A DNA stretch of 64,000 bases from Chelonoidis abingdonii (GCF_003597395.2 NC_133771.1:49564903-49628902), one strand, 5' to 3'. Shown: positions 23,620 through 35,165, numbered from the stretch's first letter. Notes: generated by a model not told the origin, from the sequence alone. Numbers and translations: made by a program.

Positions 23620-25835
23620 TCTGCAATGTAACAGGGGACCTCCGGGGTCACTTAAGAGCTACTGTGCCTTCAGTGCAATAGTTAAGGTATGTAGTCACAT
23701 ATCTAAAATCCTCTTGAATGTGGCATTATCTTTACATTTTAATAACCTAGACCCCAATTGTTTTCTCCTGCAGAAACAGTCTAAAGAGAAGGACTCTTCA
23801 AGAAAGTTCTCCCCTGAAGAGTTGTCCTTAACGGTTCCAGGAAAGGCAGGGTTTTAATCCCTGTACCAGAGCGCATAAAGTCTATTCATAAACCCCAAAG
23901 ATCACCTTCAGGTTGAGTAGGACACCAAGACTGTCTTCATGGAGGCTCTGTGCCTCCATGTTGATTCTGCATCATCAGTCCCACCACTTCCCAGCAATGC
24001 CAAACTTATATTTCATGGCATGCATTGATAACATGCTAATAAATTACTGTTTGCATTTAACAAAGATAAAGACATGAAACATTGCATCTGTGTCAGGAGG
24101 CCATGTTAATTTGCAGGAGAAACAGTAACTCAGAGAATTTTCTGACTTCTGAATGTTTGATTTTGCCATCTTAATGTTACATTAGTACTAGTGTTTTTCT
24201 TTTATTTCCCTGGCTATTGTTTGATTTATTTTTTAAAATCAAAGGGAAAATGTAGCTTTGTAAAACTTAATCAAGGGATCTTGCAAGTTCCTTAAACAGC
24301 AGCTATAGATAAACCTCAATTATGTTAACCCTAGTTAACCAAACTCTGGTATCCAAAGGCTGTGTATGTCCCCAAGGTTTGACTGAAGCTCAGATCATGC
24401 AGAACTTCTCAGTTCCATAAGACTGAAACTTCAGAAGAAATCTTGCATATCTTATGATATCCTCAGTGTAGGATTAATCAGCTGGCAATGTTCACAAACT
24501 GCATCGGCTCAATCGGTTAAAACAAAAAAATCAGCTCATTGCACCAAATTGTGTTTCTCAAGTAATATCTTCTATAGCTTCTCCAGTATACCTTAAGCAC
24601 TCCTACTTCAGAGCTAGCTGGCCAAAGGTTTACCTGTACACAATTTCTGCACACACAACTAATACCATCTCTTTCTACAGCTATTTGGCTGCTCAGCTAA
24701 TAAGTTCCAATGGTTTGACTGGCAGATGTTACCCAGCCCTTTTTGCAGAGCTAATGCACTAGTAGTGTATAAAGGTAAGCTTTTTTTTTTTTTTTTGGAG
24801 GTTAAGAGACTGTTTGCAATTTCAAGCTCCATCTCCTCTTGCTCTGAATCTATTAAGCAGCATGAGTTTATAGTGTCCTGCTTCAGCAGCTGAGCTTGCA
24901 GATTCCTGTAACCAATTTTTTTTCTGCTCCACATATTCAGTCATGTGTTTTAAAAGTAATACTAGCAAACTTAAAGAAATATATACTGCTCATTAGAGTA
25001 GTTACATGCCAAGTGCCAACTTCTGCTCCCACAAGATTAACAGAAAATCTGCAGTTGACTTCAATGGGAGCAGAATTGTGCCCTAGCTTTGAGATGTCAA
25101 ACTTCAGATTTTATCTGAATTATCCTTATGGGAGAAAACATGTGGTCAGAAAAAAATTATAAGGAGGACAAATGTTTTGTAATTCTCTTTCAAATCCAGA
25201 ACCGCTATAGGAACTTAACACACTTTTTGGACAGAGAACAAACAGCTGAAAAGGTGACTATTTCAGAAAGTTATGAGCATATAAGAACAGTGGTAGAATG
25301 GAAATTCTTCTTTAACATTGGATATAGACATCACTATCAGTTTTACCACCATTATGCAGTTATTTCGTGCCACTCATTAGAGACCTATAACACAAAGGAC
25401 ATTTCCTATATTAGAGAGTATGAAATACAACCCTCACAAGCCAAATGTAAGACACAGAGAGACAGTGAAAGAGATAGGGTAAAAGTCACAAGTTCAGATT
25501 CTCTCATATACTGTTCATGCAACCAATCTATTTCAGACAGAGGGATTGATTGCGAATAGGGTCGTCAGACCAAAATTGAATCTCTGTCCAAGTTAGGATA
25601 TATATGTTAGTCTTTGCATACACTACTGAATTATACATAGATTTTATTTTAATAGCTTTTTATTATTACTGTTAACACTGAACAGACACATTCGTGTGAA
25701 CTTAAGAAAAAATAAATCTTAAACAAACAGCTTATTTCCATTTAAGTCTACAGCAAAGTGCCAATGGACTTCAATGAAAGTGGGATTCAGCCTTAAGTCG
25801 TAAGAACTTTTATTCAGTAAAATCCAAAGTAGTGT
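23620..25835. other. Mostly unassigned sequence
   Basis: A poly-T run lies at 24781-24796 and a CCATTGA-type trace at 25050-25085 (TGACTTCAATGGGAGCAG). The 143-codon frame at 25128-25559 shows no domain I recognise. Confidence 0.45.
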
Positions 25836-26103
25836 CCAATTCGGGAAGGAATTTTCCTCCAGGGCAGATTGGCAGAAGCCCTGGATTTTTTCGCCTTCCT
25901 TGCAGCGTGGGGCATGGGTCACTTGCTGGAAGGTTCTCTGCACCTTGAAGTCTTTAAACCATGATTTGAGGACTTCAGTGGCTCAGACACAGGTTTGATA
26001 CAGGAGTGGGTGGGTGAGATTCTGTGGCCTGCACTGTGCAAGAGGTCAGACTAGCTGATCATAATGGTCCCTTCTGACCTTAAAGTCTATGATTCTATGA
26101 TTC
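25836..26103 (+). mobile_element. CR1 LINE 3' UTR
   Basis: GGGAAGGAATTTTCCTCC, GGGTCACTTGCTGGA, GTGGGTGGGTGAGATTCTGT and ATAATGGTCCCTTCTGACC are classic CR1 3' UTR words, ending in two ATTCTATG-like units (CTATGATTCTATGATTC). This is a short 5'-truncated insertion with the intact terminus. Confidence 0.95.
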
Positions 26104-26439
26104 ATTTAGCAATGAGATTTAAAGGGAGGATACCCATTGAAAAGATACATGCAGTGACAGAAAATAGCCTCAATTCGGTGTGGATGTCTATGTGATCTTC
26201 CCACTTGAAAAACAGTAGTATACCTGAAGTCAACATAGTGCCTAATGGAGCAAAACCACATTTGGAGTATAATTACACCACTGTGAATATAGACTGAGTC
26301 CAGAAGTCTAGTGAAGAGAAGAAACTGCAAGTACAAATGAGCTGTGGGGCCATCTTTAGGAGGATGCTTAAAGATGTCCTGCAACCAGGAGATGGGTTTT
26401 GTGAGACAGTGGGTGCTATACACAGATGGAATTCCAAAC

Positions 26440-26835
26440 ACAATGTCCTGCAGAAGTTCTGAGTATGTTAGTACCAGAAAGAAATTGACCAGTGTGGAGA
26501 CTTCAAAAAAGAGCAATACAAATGATTATAGAGCCGGAAGACTAGACTTATGACAGGAACATGTACAGAAATAAACACATACAGCTGGTTTAAAGGCAAG
26601 GATTTAGTAACTGTCTACAAGTATTTGATGTGTGTAAACAACAATTGTTTAAGGTGATGAGGAGGTAGAACAAGGAGCAATAGGCCAAAAATCATTGTGG
26701 GAAAATATAAGCTTAAAATCAGGGAGAACATCTTAATAATATGGTCTAGTAGCCTGTGGAACTGAGTCCCAAAGAAAATGGTGGAGACCTCATCACTAGA
26801 GTAATTTAAAATTAAAATGGACCAATCATTAAACA
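26440..26835 (+). mobile_element. CR1 LINE fragment, old
   Basis: AAAAAGAGCAATACAAATGA, GAACAAGGAGCAATAGG, AGGGAGAACATCTTAATAAT and AATGGTGGAGACCTCATCAC occur in the order of the CR1 C-terminal coding region and 3' UTR, with high divergence. No terminus is retained. Confidence 0.7.
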
Positions 26836-28225
26836 ATATACCACTGCACAAATAATAATTTAATAAGCTGTACCAGCAATCACAAGGCAGAGAGATGGAC
26901 AAGATGGAGAGATCTTCAGTGACAGGGCCAGATCCCTCCCCACTGAAATCAGTAGCAAAACTTCCACTGACGCTAACAGCAGCAGCTCTAGGCTCAAAGC
27001 TCTTTTCTAACTATTTCCTGTGGTTTCAGATCTGCAGCTCATCTTCATTTAAAGCCTGATTATGGATCCACCTTATGTAGCCAGGCACTGTGCAGAGGGT
27101 GTCAGAAGCCTCACAACCCATGCACAGCCTCTGTAAGGCCAGAAGTGCAGCTCCTGCACTGATGGTGCTGCTCAGGAACAATTCAGCCAGCAGAGGATGG
27201 GGAGAGATATGGAATAAATGGAACCATGGCTGCAGCTCATACATGCCAGGCAGCAGTGCGCTGGGGGACTTACTCACAACCCCTTAAAGGTATGAAAAAG
27301 TATGTGGCTCTCATGCACAGCAGGAACTCCCCTAGGCAGTGTCTCCAAATGTACCCACTGAGGTGGTGCAGCCTCATTCTGTCCCCTATGCAATGCTGTG
27401 ACTATATGCATGATCTAGCCCTTAATCAGCCTGATTAATTTCAGTGAGATTATGCACACGAGGAAGAGATTGAGGATTGTGCCCAATGAATCTATGATTC
27501 TTCCTCTAAAGAAGGGAAGAGACATTACATAATGAGTTGGCAAAAGGCCCAAACTTTGGCTGGTATGCCTCAAATAGTCACTGTATGAAACAAAAGGTTC
27601 AAAATAATTAGTCTGCAATTATTGTAACCAAAGAAGCTAGTCTGCTCAGCTACAAATTGTTGACCAGTTATGAATTGGCTGATTTTACAATGTTGTTACG
27701 TTTGTGCAGAGGACAGATCAGATACATTCAAAACTTTACCATTAAGACTGAAAAAAATAACGGCAATAAGATGAGATTTTGTAATCAACTAGTAGGAAAA
27801 CTGATCTGGGTCAGATTCACATTGATGAACTTTTGCCCCTTTATGCTACTAGGTAGTTCACAGCATAGAAGCAGTAATTTCAATATCACTGCTTTAGCAT
27901 GCATCACTGGGGTTTTCCGCTAACACAAATAAAAATATTTGGTAAGAGTGAAATTTGCCCATTGACAGAGATAGCCCACGAACTAGTGATGGAATCAGTT
28001 TGGGAAGAGCCCATGCATAGGGAGATTTTGCACCATGGAGCTGAAGAGGTGGATTCTGCACTAGCTCCACATATGCCGTTGTACAGGAAAGTATTTGGCA
28101 TGAGTCAGGAAAGAGAATGTTTTATCCACACTTACACATAGAATTTCTGAGACTCTGAAAAGAGAACATGTAGGAGCAATGGCTACAAGAGTGCCCCATG
28201 CCCTGCCACTGTGTTGAAGTGTAAT
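26836..28225. other. Unassigned sequence
   Basis: No gene seen. Short frames of 65-95 codons overlap on both strands. A CCATTGA-type trace (CACTGAAATCAGTAGCAAAA) is near 26941. Confidence 0.5.
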
Positions 28226-28262
28226 TAGGGTGACCAGATTTTCCAAGTGAAAAACTAGGACG
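28226..28262. repeat. End of GGGTGACCAGAT-type MITE
   Basis: TTAGGGTGACCAGATTTTCC matches the left end of the complete element at 29037-29630. Its other end is not apparent. Confidence 0.55.
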
Positions 28263-28445
28263 TGTATTGGAGTCAGGTTTTTGGAACAGGGGTTGTGTCT
28301 GATCAGAGAGGTGCACATAGGCAGGTTTTAGCAGCTGACTATGGGAAGAGAGAAAAGGGTGCCCACTCCTCTCCACACATTGGAGGTTAGGCAGGCCTGG
28401 TCTGACTGGGAGACTTCAGGGAGGGTAGGATAGCAACATTTTTTA

Positions 28446-28672
28446 GATCAATGTCTCTTCATAGATTCTAAGCCCAAAGAGACCACTGTGATCATCTAGT
28501 TTGCTCTCCTGTATCCCACAGGCCACAGAACTCCCTGAAACAATTCCTATCTGAACTACACAGTATATTTTAAAGAAAAACATCCAGTCTTAACTTAAAC
28601 ATTGCCAGTGCTGGAGAATCCATCACAACCTTTGATAAGTTGTTCCAATGGTTAATTACGCTCACTAGATAT
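28446..28672 (-). mobile_element. CR1 LINE 3' end
   Basis: The plus strand reads TCATAGATTCTAAGCCCAAA, GATCATCTAGTTTGCTCTCC, AACATCCAGTCTTAAC and AAGTTGTTCCAATGGTTAAT, the antisense of a CR1 3' end whose terminal ATTCTATG-like words lie at 28458. Confidence 0.88.
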
Positions 28673-28795
28673 GTCCATACGGGGAGAAAAATAAAGCCCT
28701 TGCAGCTCTGAAACCCAGAATGGGGGATGGGTCTCAGAGCCCAGGCTCCAACCCAAGCCTGATCATCTACACTGCTATTTTTAGCCCCAGCCCCT
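28670..28795. repeat. MITE fragment related to 12376-12625
   Basis: ATGTCCATACGGGG at the left, CAGAGCCCAGGCTCCAACCC in the middle and ATCTACACTGCTATTTTTAG at the right are the same words as in the element at 12376-12625, in diverged form. Confidence 0.5.
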
Positions 28796-29036
28796 GAATC
28801 CAGACATGCCAGCTCTTGCCAATTAAGCCTGACTCATGCTCTCACGATAGAACCCTCAAATGTCAGGTGTTTTTTTTCCCCAAACGCAGGGATCCCACGT
28901 CTTTCCACTGCCCTAAGACATAGTTTTGGAAAGCCACTTTAATACACCTCCTCTGCCATGGTTACACGTTACCTCCCCTGGAAGCTGCTTGGAGCAGTGC
29001 TGCCCAAATTGTTCAGCTTCCACCAACATCTCCTTC

Positions 29037-29630
29037 TAGGGTGACCAGATGTCCCAATTTTATGGGGACTGTCCCAATATTTACTTATTTGTCCCACGTC
29101 CCGACCGAACATCAGTCGGGACGCAAATTGTCCTGATATTTTGCCCTCCGGCGCACAGGCAAAGGGGGCTCGCAACCCCCCGCGCCAACTCCGGCCCGAC
29201 TCCGTCCCTCCCTCTCCCACTGGATCCCTCCCCAATTCCCCATCCTGGCCCTGCCTCTTCCCCAAGCATGCCACATTCCTCCTCCTCACCCTCCCTCCCA
29301 GGCTTGTGCTAATCAGCTATATGGCAGCACAAGCGCTGGAGGGAGAGGGGAGAAGCAGGACGCGGCAGCCAGCTCAGGGGAGGTGGAGGCAGAGCGAAGG
29401 TGAGCTGGGGTAGAGGGGTGGGGCGTGAAGCTGCCGGTGGGTACTCAGCCACCACCAATTTTTCCTATACTCCAGCGGCTCTTGGTATTTTTTGTTTTTG
29501 CTTTTGTTTTTGTTTTCTCCTCCACTGCTGGCTCTTGGGGAGGGGTTGGGTTTTTTTCTGTTGCTCCGCCGGCACACCACTCCCCGCACCCCGCATCCCG
29601 ATATTTCACATCTCTCATCTGGTCACCCTA
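29037..29630. mobile_element. MITE with TAGGGTGACCAGAT ends
   Basis: The left end TAGGGTGACCAGATGTCCC (29037-29055) and the right end ATCTGGTCACCCTA (29617-29630) are inverted complements over 14 bp. The 594-bp interior is GC-rich with a CCGACCGAACATCAGTCGGG palindrome near 29101, and it makes several long chance frames. Flanks TCTCCTTC and CCGCCTTC match at 6 of 8 bases, so an 8-bp duplication is possible but eroded. Confidence 0.82.
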
Positions 29631-30418
29631 CCGCCTTCTCATTTCCCTAAGGTTTTCCTTCCTGCTCTGAGAACCTTTCCCTGGCAATTATACTCTGTGC
29701 CAGGGCTGCCTCAAAAATCCCTGTGGGACACAGGATACCGATACTGGGGGAGAGGAACAGGTTTCATGGAAACTGTTCTGAGACCCTGGAAAGCAGGGCA
29801 GGCTCGGAAATGCAGTTTACAATGGTAGCCATGTTAATATTCCTAGCTCTGGGAAGCCTATAAACATTGTCTTTTGCACAATATTTGGAGAGACCTTTAT
29901 GAGGACAAGCTGTCCTGACAGTCTTTCATGGAAGGTAAGGCCAGCAGACCCAATTACTTATTTATTTAATCCTTTAGTTTGTAGTGAGTTCGGGGCAGAC
30001 ACTTCCAGAGTCTGAAGCAATCTGTGTGACTGCGGATACATTTGCAGACAGTGGAACGTTCTGTTCACAAATTCCAGGGATGTGCATTGTTGTTTTTTAG
30101 CCTCTAACATCGACTTTCCTGGTTTTCAGGGGCACATGGTCACTGTAGGTGTGATCAAATCCCACACAGGACAGCTGCATAAAGCCTCCTTACTTATATA
30201 GTAAGTGAAAACATCATACTGTGTTAACAGCTCCAGTTACAATATAACAAAACTAAGTGTTAAAATATTCAAGAGGGTTTCCAGATTTAGGTTAAACAAT
30301 ATAAAACGCTACTGAAGCAAAAAAAAAAAAAATAGGAATAGCATTTTATAGACTAGACACTTTGAAATGATCTGAAATTTATCGTTTTTGCAATGTTAAA
30401 AATTCCAAAGAAGACTCA
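29631..30418. other. Unassigned sequence
   Basis: No gene or named repeat seen. A poly-A run lies at 30320-30333. Confidence 0.5.
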
Positions 30419-30706
30419 GGGCTTGCTACACTGGCACTTACAGCGCTGCAACTTTCGTGCTCAGGGGTGTGAAAAAACACCCCCCTGAGCGCTGCAAGAT
30501 GCAGCGCTGTGTCAGTGTAATCAGGGCAGCAGCGCTGGGAGCGCTGCACGCTACACCCATAAGGGATGTGGTTTACAAGCAGCGCTGGGAGAGCTCTTTC
30601 CCAGCGCTGCGGCTCTGACTACACTCACACTTCAAAGCGCTGCCGCGGCAGCGCTCCTGCAATGCTGCCGGGGCAGCGCTTTGAAATTTCTAATGTAGCC
30701 ATACCC
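30419..30706. mobile_element. MITE rich in AGCGCT, TCA duplication
   Basis: The 288-bp element opens GGGCTTGCTACACTGG and ends ATGTAGCCATACCC, diverged inverted repeats. A 3-bp TCA repeat flanks it (30416-30418 and 30707-30709), the size that PIF/Harbinger elements make. The palindromic hexamer AGCGCT occurs 10 times inside, and a hairpin GGGGTGTGAAAAAACACCCC lies near 30464. Confidence 0.75.
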
Positions 30707-30709
30707 TCA

Positions 30710-31371
30710 GAGGTTGCTAACAACCTCTTACACTCACTGGGAATTCATGTCTTTCAATGGTGAGAATGCAAAGGGATTGTAATCAAGGAGGAGCTATATA
30801 GAGATATAATGATACATAATGATGTTTTCTCCTAAAAAGGAACCATAAAAACACAGAAAATTGAGGTGAGGGGGTCAGAGGAGGAACAGGAATAAAGTGT
30901 TGAGTATAACCTAGCCATCAATCTACTATTTTGGAGGAAAATACCAATTTACTGAACAAATATCCTACCAGCCATTCGTAGTAAATATGTATGAAACTAC
31001 TGATACAACAGTGTGAACTAGTGGCTATGATAAATGATTTTACAATATTTTGTCAACAGAATAAAAAGTATTTGTCTAATATTGCCAAAGTTGAGCAAAA
31101 AACACTGAAAGTTAAACTAACCCCTTCAGGACAAGTTATTTCTCAAACAACTGAGGGAAGCAAACATGTAGCAATCCTCTCTTGTTTTCTTTCATACAAC
31201 TTATAATAGGCTCATACAAATATTCATTCATTATTATTAGCTGGATATTAAATTAAGCAAGAGCATGCATGCACACACACATATGCACACAAATTCATTG
31301 AACATTTTCCTGGAAACCATGCTTGCTATATTTACACCTGCCTGTATTTGTTATTGTTCTTTTATGGTAAC
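30710..31371. other. Unassigned AT-rich sequence
   Basis: No gene seen. A short CA/TG patch lies at about 31262-31285. Confidence 0.5.
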
Positions 31372-31383
31372 TTTAATTTGTCT

Positions 31384-31522
31384 AGTATCAGAGGGGTAGC
31401 CGTGTTAGTCTGGATCTGTAACAGCAGCAAAGAGTCCTGTGACACCTTACAGACTAACAGACATACTGGAGCATGAGCTTTTGTGGGTGAATACCCATTT
31501 GGTCGGATGCATCTTTGCTGCT
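31384..31522 (+). mobile_element. Snap-back retroposon, family B, copy B1
   Basis: Head (31384-31420) with GGGGTAGCCGTGTTAGTCTG then GATCTGTA, body with GAGTCCTGTGACACC and a small inner palindrome GTGGGTGAATACCCAT, and a short terminal arm CTTTGCTGCTTTT that is the inverse of AGCAGCAAAG just after the head. A perfect 12-bp direct repeat TTTAATTTGTCT flanks it (31372-31383 and 31523-31534). The length and irregular size of the duplication suggest LINE-type insertion and not hAT. It is non-coding. Confidence 0.8.
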
Positions 31523-31689
31523 TTTAATTTGTCTGCATCTGTTCTTTCATTGTTAGGCTCAGTCCTATGGAATGCTATAGTATGTATTTCTTTTAACACT
31601 TGTTTTCGTGCAACTTAATTAAGGTGATTTTTTTAAGTTAGGCAAGAAGGATTAGCATAGATAGCAGAGTAAGATACTACTGTATGATT

Positions 31690-31800
31690 AGTTATGTACT
31701 GCAGTAGTGTCTAGGAGCCCCAGTCATACATCAGTACCCTATTATGCTAGAGACAGTGTACAAACAGAACAAGATTGTTCCTACCCCAATGAGTTTTTTA
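31690..31800 (-). repeat. Old LINE 3'-end fragment (L3/CR1-like)
   Basis: TACTGCAGTAGTGTCTAGGA, GCCCCAGTCATACATCAGTA and TGTACAAACAGAACAAGA are the antisense of the conserved tail seen in sense at 54955-55055. Confidence 0.55.
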
Positions 31801-31809
31801 CCTTTGGAC

Positions 31810-32590
31810 AAATAAGTTGACAAACCAAAATTCTTTAAGCCAAGTCCTCTAGCCAATAAGGTTCAATACAAAAGATGACAATAAATCTCCTAGCCTCCAT
31901 TTGTACTCATCCCCAAACCACCACACCATCTGCCACATAATAAAAAGGAATATAACAAAATAAAATTAGACAAGGTGACACAGCATAAAACAAGATGTAT
32001 ATTTTAACATCTTGGCACTACCCAGTGAAATCACAGAGAAAGATATATAAAGCAAACCTATGACTGTAGTGTGCCTTCACCTGAAGATCTGTGGCAAGCA
32101 GTGAAAGGTTTTGCTTGCCTAAGAAATAGAGCATTAGACTCAAAACCCAAGATTTTTAAATCTGGCACCTATAGAAAGTAGCCTGATTTTCAGAGATGCC
32201 GAACGCTGCTCCTTTTAAAGCCAGTGCGAGTGTGGCCTCCTTTCCCTTCTGAATGCCACTGCTCATTGAGGGGAAAGGACAAACAAGCCCATGCGGCCAG
32301 AGGACCTCCACACCCGAAGCCCTGTGTCCTGTGACCTTGATGACAGTTGGATACTGCCACTGGAGGAGCACTAAGTATTCCTGGAGGTATTCTGACCACC
32401 TCAGCTGTCAGCAGGCTGAATGCCTTCAGTAACTGCTGGTGGTCTGGCTCAGCCACAGACTCATACACCATACTTCTGCCTGTAAAATAACAGAGGCCTT
32501 AATATCAATTATACCAACTCCTGTTGCAAACCCTCATTGCTTTCAGTTACTATTTCACATAACTTCATCATGAACCCTGTACTGATTGTG
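31810..32590. other. Unassigned sequence
   Basis: No gene or clear repeat seen. Confidence 0.5.
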
Positions 32591-32593
32591 TGT

Positions 32594-32785
32594 ATATATA
32601 TCCCTCGATATAATGCTGTCCTTGGGAGCCAAAAAATCTTACCGCATTGTAAGTGAAACCGTGTTATATTGAACTTGCTTTGATCCACCAGAGGGCGCAG
32701 CCCTGCCCCCCCGGAGCACTGCTTTGCCGCGTTATATCCAAATTCGTGTTATATCAGGTGGTTTATATCGAGGTAGCGGTGTATA
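32594..32785. mobile_element. Mariner-like MITE
   Basis: CCTCGATATA (32603-32612) and TATATCGAGG (32764-32773) are exact inverted complements close to the ends. The middle has GATCCACCAGAGGGCGCAG and TTGCCGCGTTATATCC, familiar from a dispersed vertebrate MITE. The TA-rich flanks hide the exact target duplication, so the mariner placement is likely but not proven. Confidence 0.65.
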
Positions 32786-33059
32786 TATATATATTAGCAG
32801 GAATTATTTCATGTTATGTTCTCTGATGGAAGTGTTATGCTGAAGCTCTACAGGTTTATTGCTCTGACGATGTTTCCATCCACAGTTTTACATCAGCTCA
32901 GCAAGAATGCTTGCCTGACACTGAACAGTGGAGGTACCTTTATAAAAACAATTCCCACTGTTTAGAAATCTGGCTGTTGGTGCATCTGCCTTGAAAAATG
33001 TATCTATTATTTCCATTACATTCAGGGGACTTTGTACCAGGTAAAACAAAACAAAGGGT

Positions 33060-33345
33060 CTCATTTTAGCTATTTTTAATTGTCCCTAGAACAAAGTTAA
33101 AAATGTAACTTTTTATTTCATTCTCTACCCAGCTCTTTTGGATCAGATCACAATAGCAGTAATACAAATCTTCATTCCAGATCTCACAATATTTGATGTT
33201 TTTCTGTAACTCCCAGCTACAAGAATCAAGAAACTCCATGAAAATCTCAGGTTTCATTGTTTTTAAAAGTTCCTAGCCCTCATGATTGAAAATAGCTTGA
33301 AAACATTAAGCACTGAACCTTAAAGGCTCACTTATAATATCTTTA
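33060..33345 (+). repeat. Old dispersed repeat, copy 1
   Basis: TCTCACAATATTTGATGTTT, AAGTTCCTAGCCCTCATGAT and GCTTGAAAACATTAAGC match the segment at 44900-45098 in order and orientation. The family is unknown to me by name. Confidence 0.55.
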
Positions 33346-33399
33346 TCACATGCTAAAAGGTAATTATTATACCTTTATAACCATAAAAAATGTTTGCTC

Positions 33400-34200
33400 T
33401 GAAACTGACTCTGAACCCAGTCAGGAGGAATCCTCTCTTGCTCATCAAAGGCTCATCAACATTAAATGAGCCATTATCGGACATCACAATACAAAGACTT
33501 TGTTAACTCTCCCTTCACACCCATGAAGAGGCTACATGTAAAAGAACTCCTCCAATCAGCTTGAATTCTGGAAGAAGGAAATAAAAACAGCTGACAAGAA
33601 AAAAAAATTCTCTCTCTTTTGCTATTTGGACTTTCACTGGGCTGGAGCTACAAAACAGAAGCAGAAATCCAGAGTCAGCCTGGGTTATCCCTAAAAGACA
33701 TTCAACGCTGACAGATTACTACAACTCAGTCACTCTTTCAAACCATAGATTGTAACTCACTTGTGTATGTATCCTTGCCTGCTTTAATTTTGTAGTAACT
33801 CTCTCATTTCTTTTTCCAAGTTAATACATCTCTAGTTAGTTTGCGCTAGGATTAGCTACAAGGGTTGTCTTTGGAGAGAGATCTAATGTACAGATTGACC
33901 TGGGGTAAGTGACTGATCTCTTGGGACTGGGAGCAACCTGAATATTTTGTCACCAACCATCACTAAGTTCAGCTTGCCTGAGGGGGCAAGATAGACTTAG
34001 ACTGGAATGCCCCATGGAACTGTCTGTGACTCCACGGTAAGACTGTTATAGTGCTTCAAGAGTTCACATATGTTACTGGGTTGGTGCAATCTAATTATAG
34101 AACACGGTTTGGGTCTCTGGTCTGCCCTACTTCTTCGCAGTTTACCTGAGGTTGGCACTCACGGTCATGAACCACTCCAGACAGCATGATACTGTCCCAC
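33400..34200 (+). mobile_element. LTR-like repeat
   Basis: The segment agrees in order with a dispersed turtle LTR-type repeat: TTTGCTATTTGGACTTTCAC, AGTAACTCTCTCATTTCTTT, CTCTTGGGACTGGGAGCAAC and GACTCCACGGTAAGACTG. A weak poly(A)-like AATACATC is near 33826. Ends and target duplication are not resolved and no internal retroviral region is present. Confidence 0.45.
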
Positions 34201-34324
34201 ATTTATTTTTGACTTGCTGGTGTCCCCAGTATGTGGTCATGATCTGCCCACACAAGCTGTGTACAGACTTCACTTGAGCTCAACTATGGGTTTTCTCCTT
34301 AACACACTCCACAGGAAAGTGTTG

Positions 34325-34618
34325 TTATCAATATACAAGCACTGGTGAGACCTCATGTGGAATAGTGCATGCAATTCTGGTCTTCCATGTTTCAGAAAGA
34401 TGAATTCAAACTGGAACGAGTGCAGAGAAAGATTACTAGTATGATCAGAGAAATGAAAAATTTACCTTACAAGAGGAGAGTTAAGGAGCTTGGCTTATTT
34501 AGCCTAAAGGAAAGATGAATGGAGATATGGTTGCTCTCTATAAATACTTTGGAGGGAGAGGAGTTATTTAAGTTACGGGCCAATGCTGACACAATAACAA
34601 ATGAATATAAACTGGAGG
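34325..34618 (+). mobile_element. CR1 LINE fragment
   Basis: CTGGTGAGACCTCATGTGGA, GAGTGCAGAGAAAGATTACT and GGTTGCTCTCTATAAATACT mark the CR1 C-terminal coding region. The copy ends at AATATAAACTGG, just before a minisatellite. Confidence 0.85.
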
Positions 34619-34622
34619 GCTG

Positions 34623-34775
34623 GCAGGGTTCAAGTGACCTGCAACAGCCTCCAGTGTGGGGCCAGCAGGGTTCAAGTGACTAGCGACAGCCTCGAGCGGG
34701 ACAGCAGCAGGATTTAAGTGACCAGCGACAGCCTCAAGGGATGGCAGCATTTGAATGACCAGTGACAGTCTCATT
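34623..34775. repeat. 42-bp minisatellite, about 3.6 units
   Basis: Units start at 34623, 34665, 34707 and 34744 with GCAGGGTTCAAGTGAC or a close variant, each with a GCGACAGCCTC-like word. Spacings are 42, 42 and 37 bp. Read as protein, the 42-bp unit makes a 14-residue repeat on the minus strand; that is a by-product of the tandem DNA and not evidence for a gene. The array sits between two CR1 pieces of opposite orientation. Confidence 0.9.
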
Positions 34776-35165
34776 TTTGTGATCCACTATAACCCCCAGA
34801 TCCTTTTCAACAGTACTACCCCCTCACCAGTTATTCTCCATTGTGTAGCTGTGCATTTCATTTTCCTTCTTAAGTGTACTACTGTGCACTTGGCTTTACT
34901 GAATTTCATCTTGTTGATTTCAGACCAGTTCTCCTATTTGTCAAGGTCATTCTGAATTCTAATCCTGTCCTTCAAAGTGCTTGCAACCCCTCCTAGCTTG
35001 GTGTCTGTGGCAGATTTTATAAGCATACTCTCCACTCCGTTATCCAAGTCAGTAATGAACATATTGACTAGCATTGGACCCAGGAGCGACCCCTGTGGAA
35101 CCCCACTAAATATGCACTCCCAGTTTTGCAGTTTACTTGCTTGCAATTTCTCAAGCTTCACCCAT
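34776..35165 (-). mobile_element. CR1 LINE fragment, RT region
   Basis: The minus strand encodes G-V-P-Q-G-S-L-L-G-P followed by F-I-T-D-L-D-N-G-V-E (about 35015-35110), the RT motifs before the catalytic box. The box itself reads S-A-T-D-T-K-L-G-G-V where the family has F-A-D-D-T-K-L-G-G-V, so a catalytic aspartate is lost. It is the counterpart of the plus-strand copy at 2712-3120. Confidence 0.88.

Noticed and set aside
25128..25559. 143-codon open frame in non-repeat sequence
   Set aside because: No domain, no clear splice sites or neighbouring exons, and a few frames of this length are expected by chance in 64 kb read in six frames.
29037..29630. Possible CpG island or promoter
   Set aside because: The GC-rich block coincides with a MITE bounded by inverted repeats, and no exon or initiation context lies nearby.
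34568..34774. Minus-strand frame with a 14-residue repeat
   Set aside because: The repeat is the 42-bp minisatellite read as codons; no start context or conserved domain.
34623..34775. Regularly spaced repeats resembling a CRISPR array
   Set aside because: Units are contiguous and diverged without unique spacers, and the DNA is from a vertebrate.
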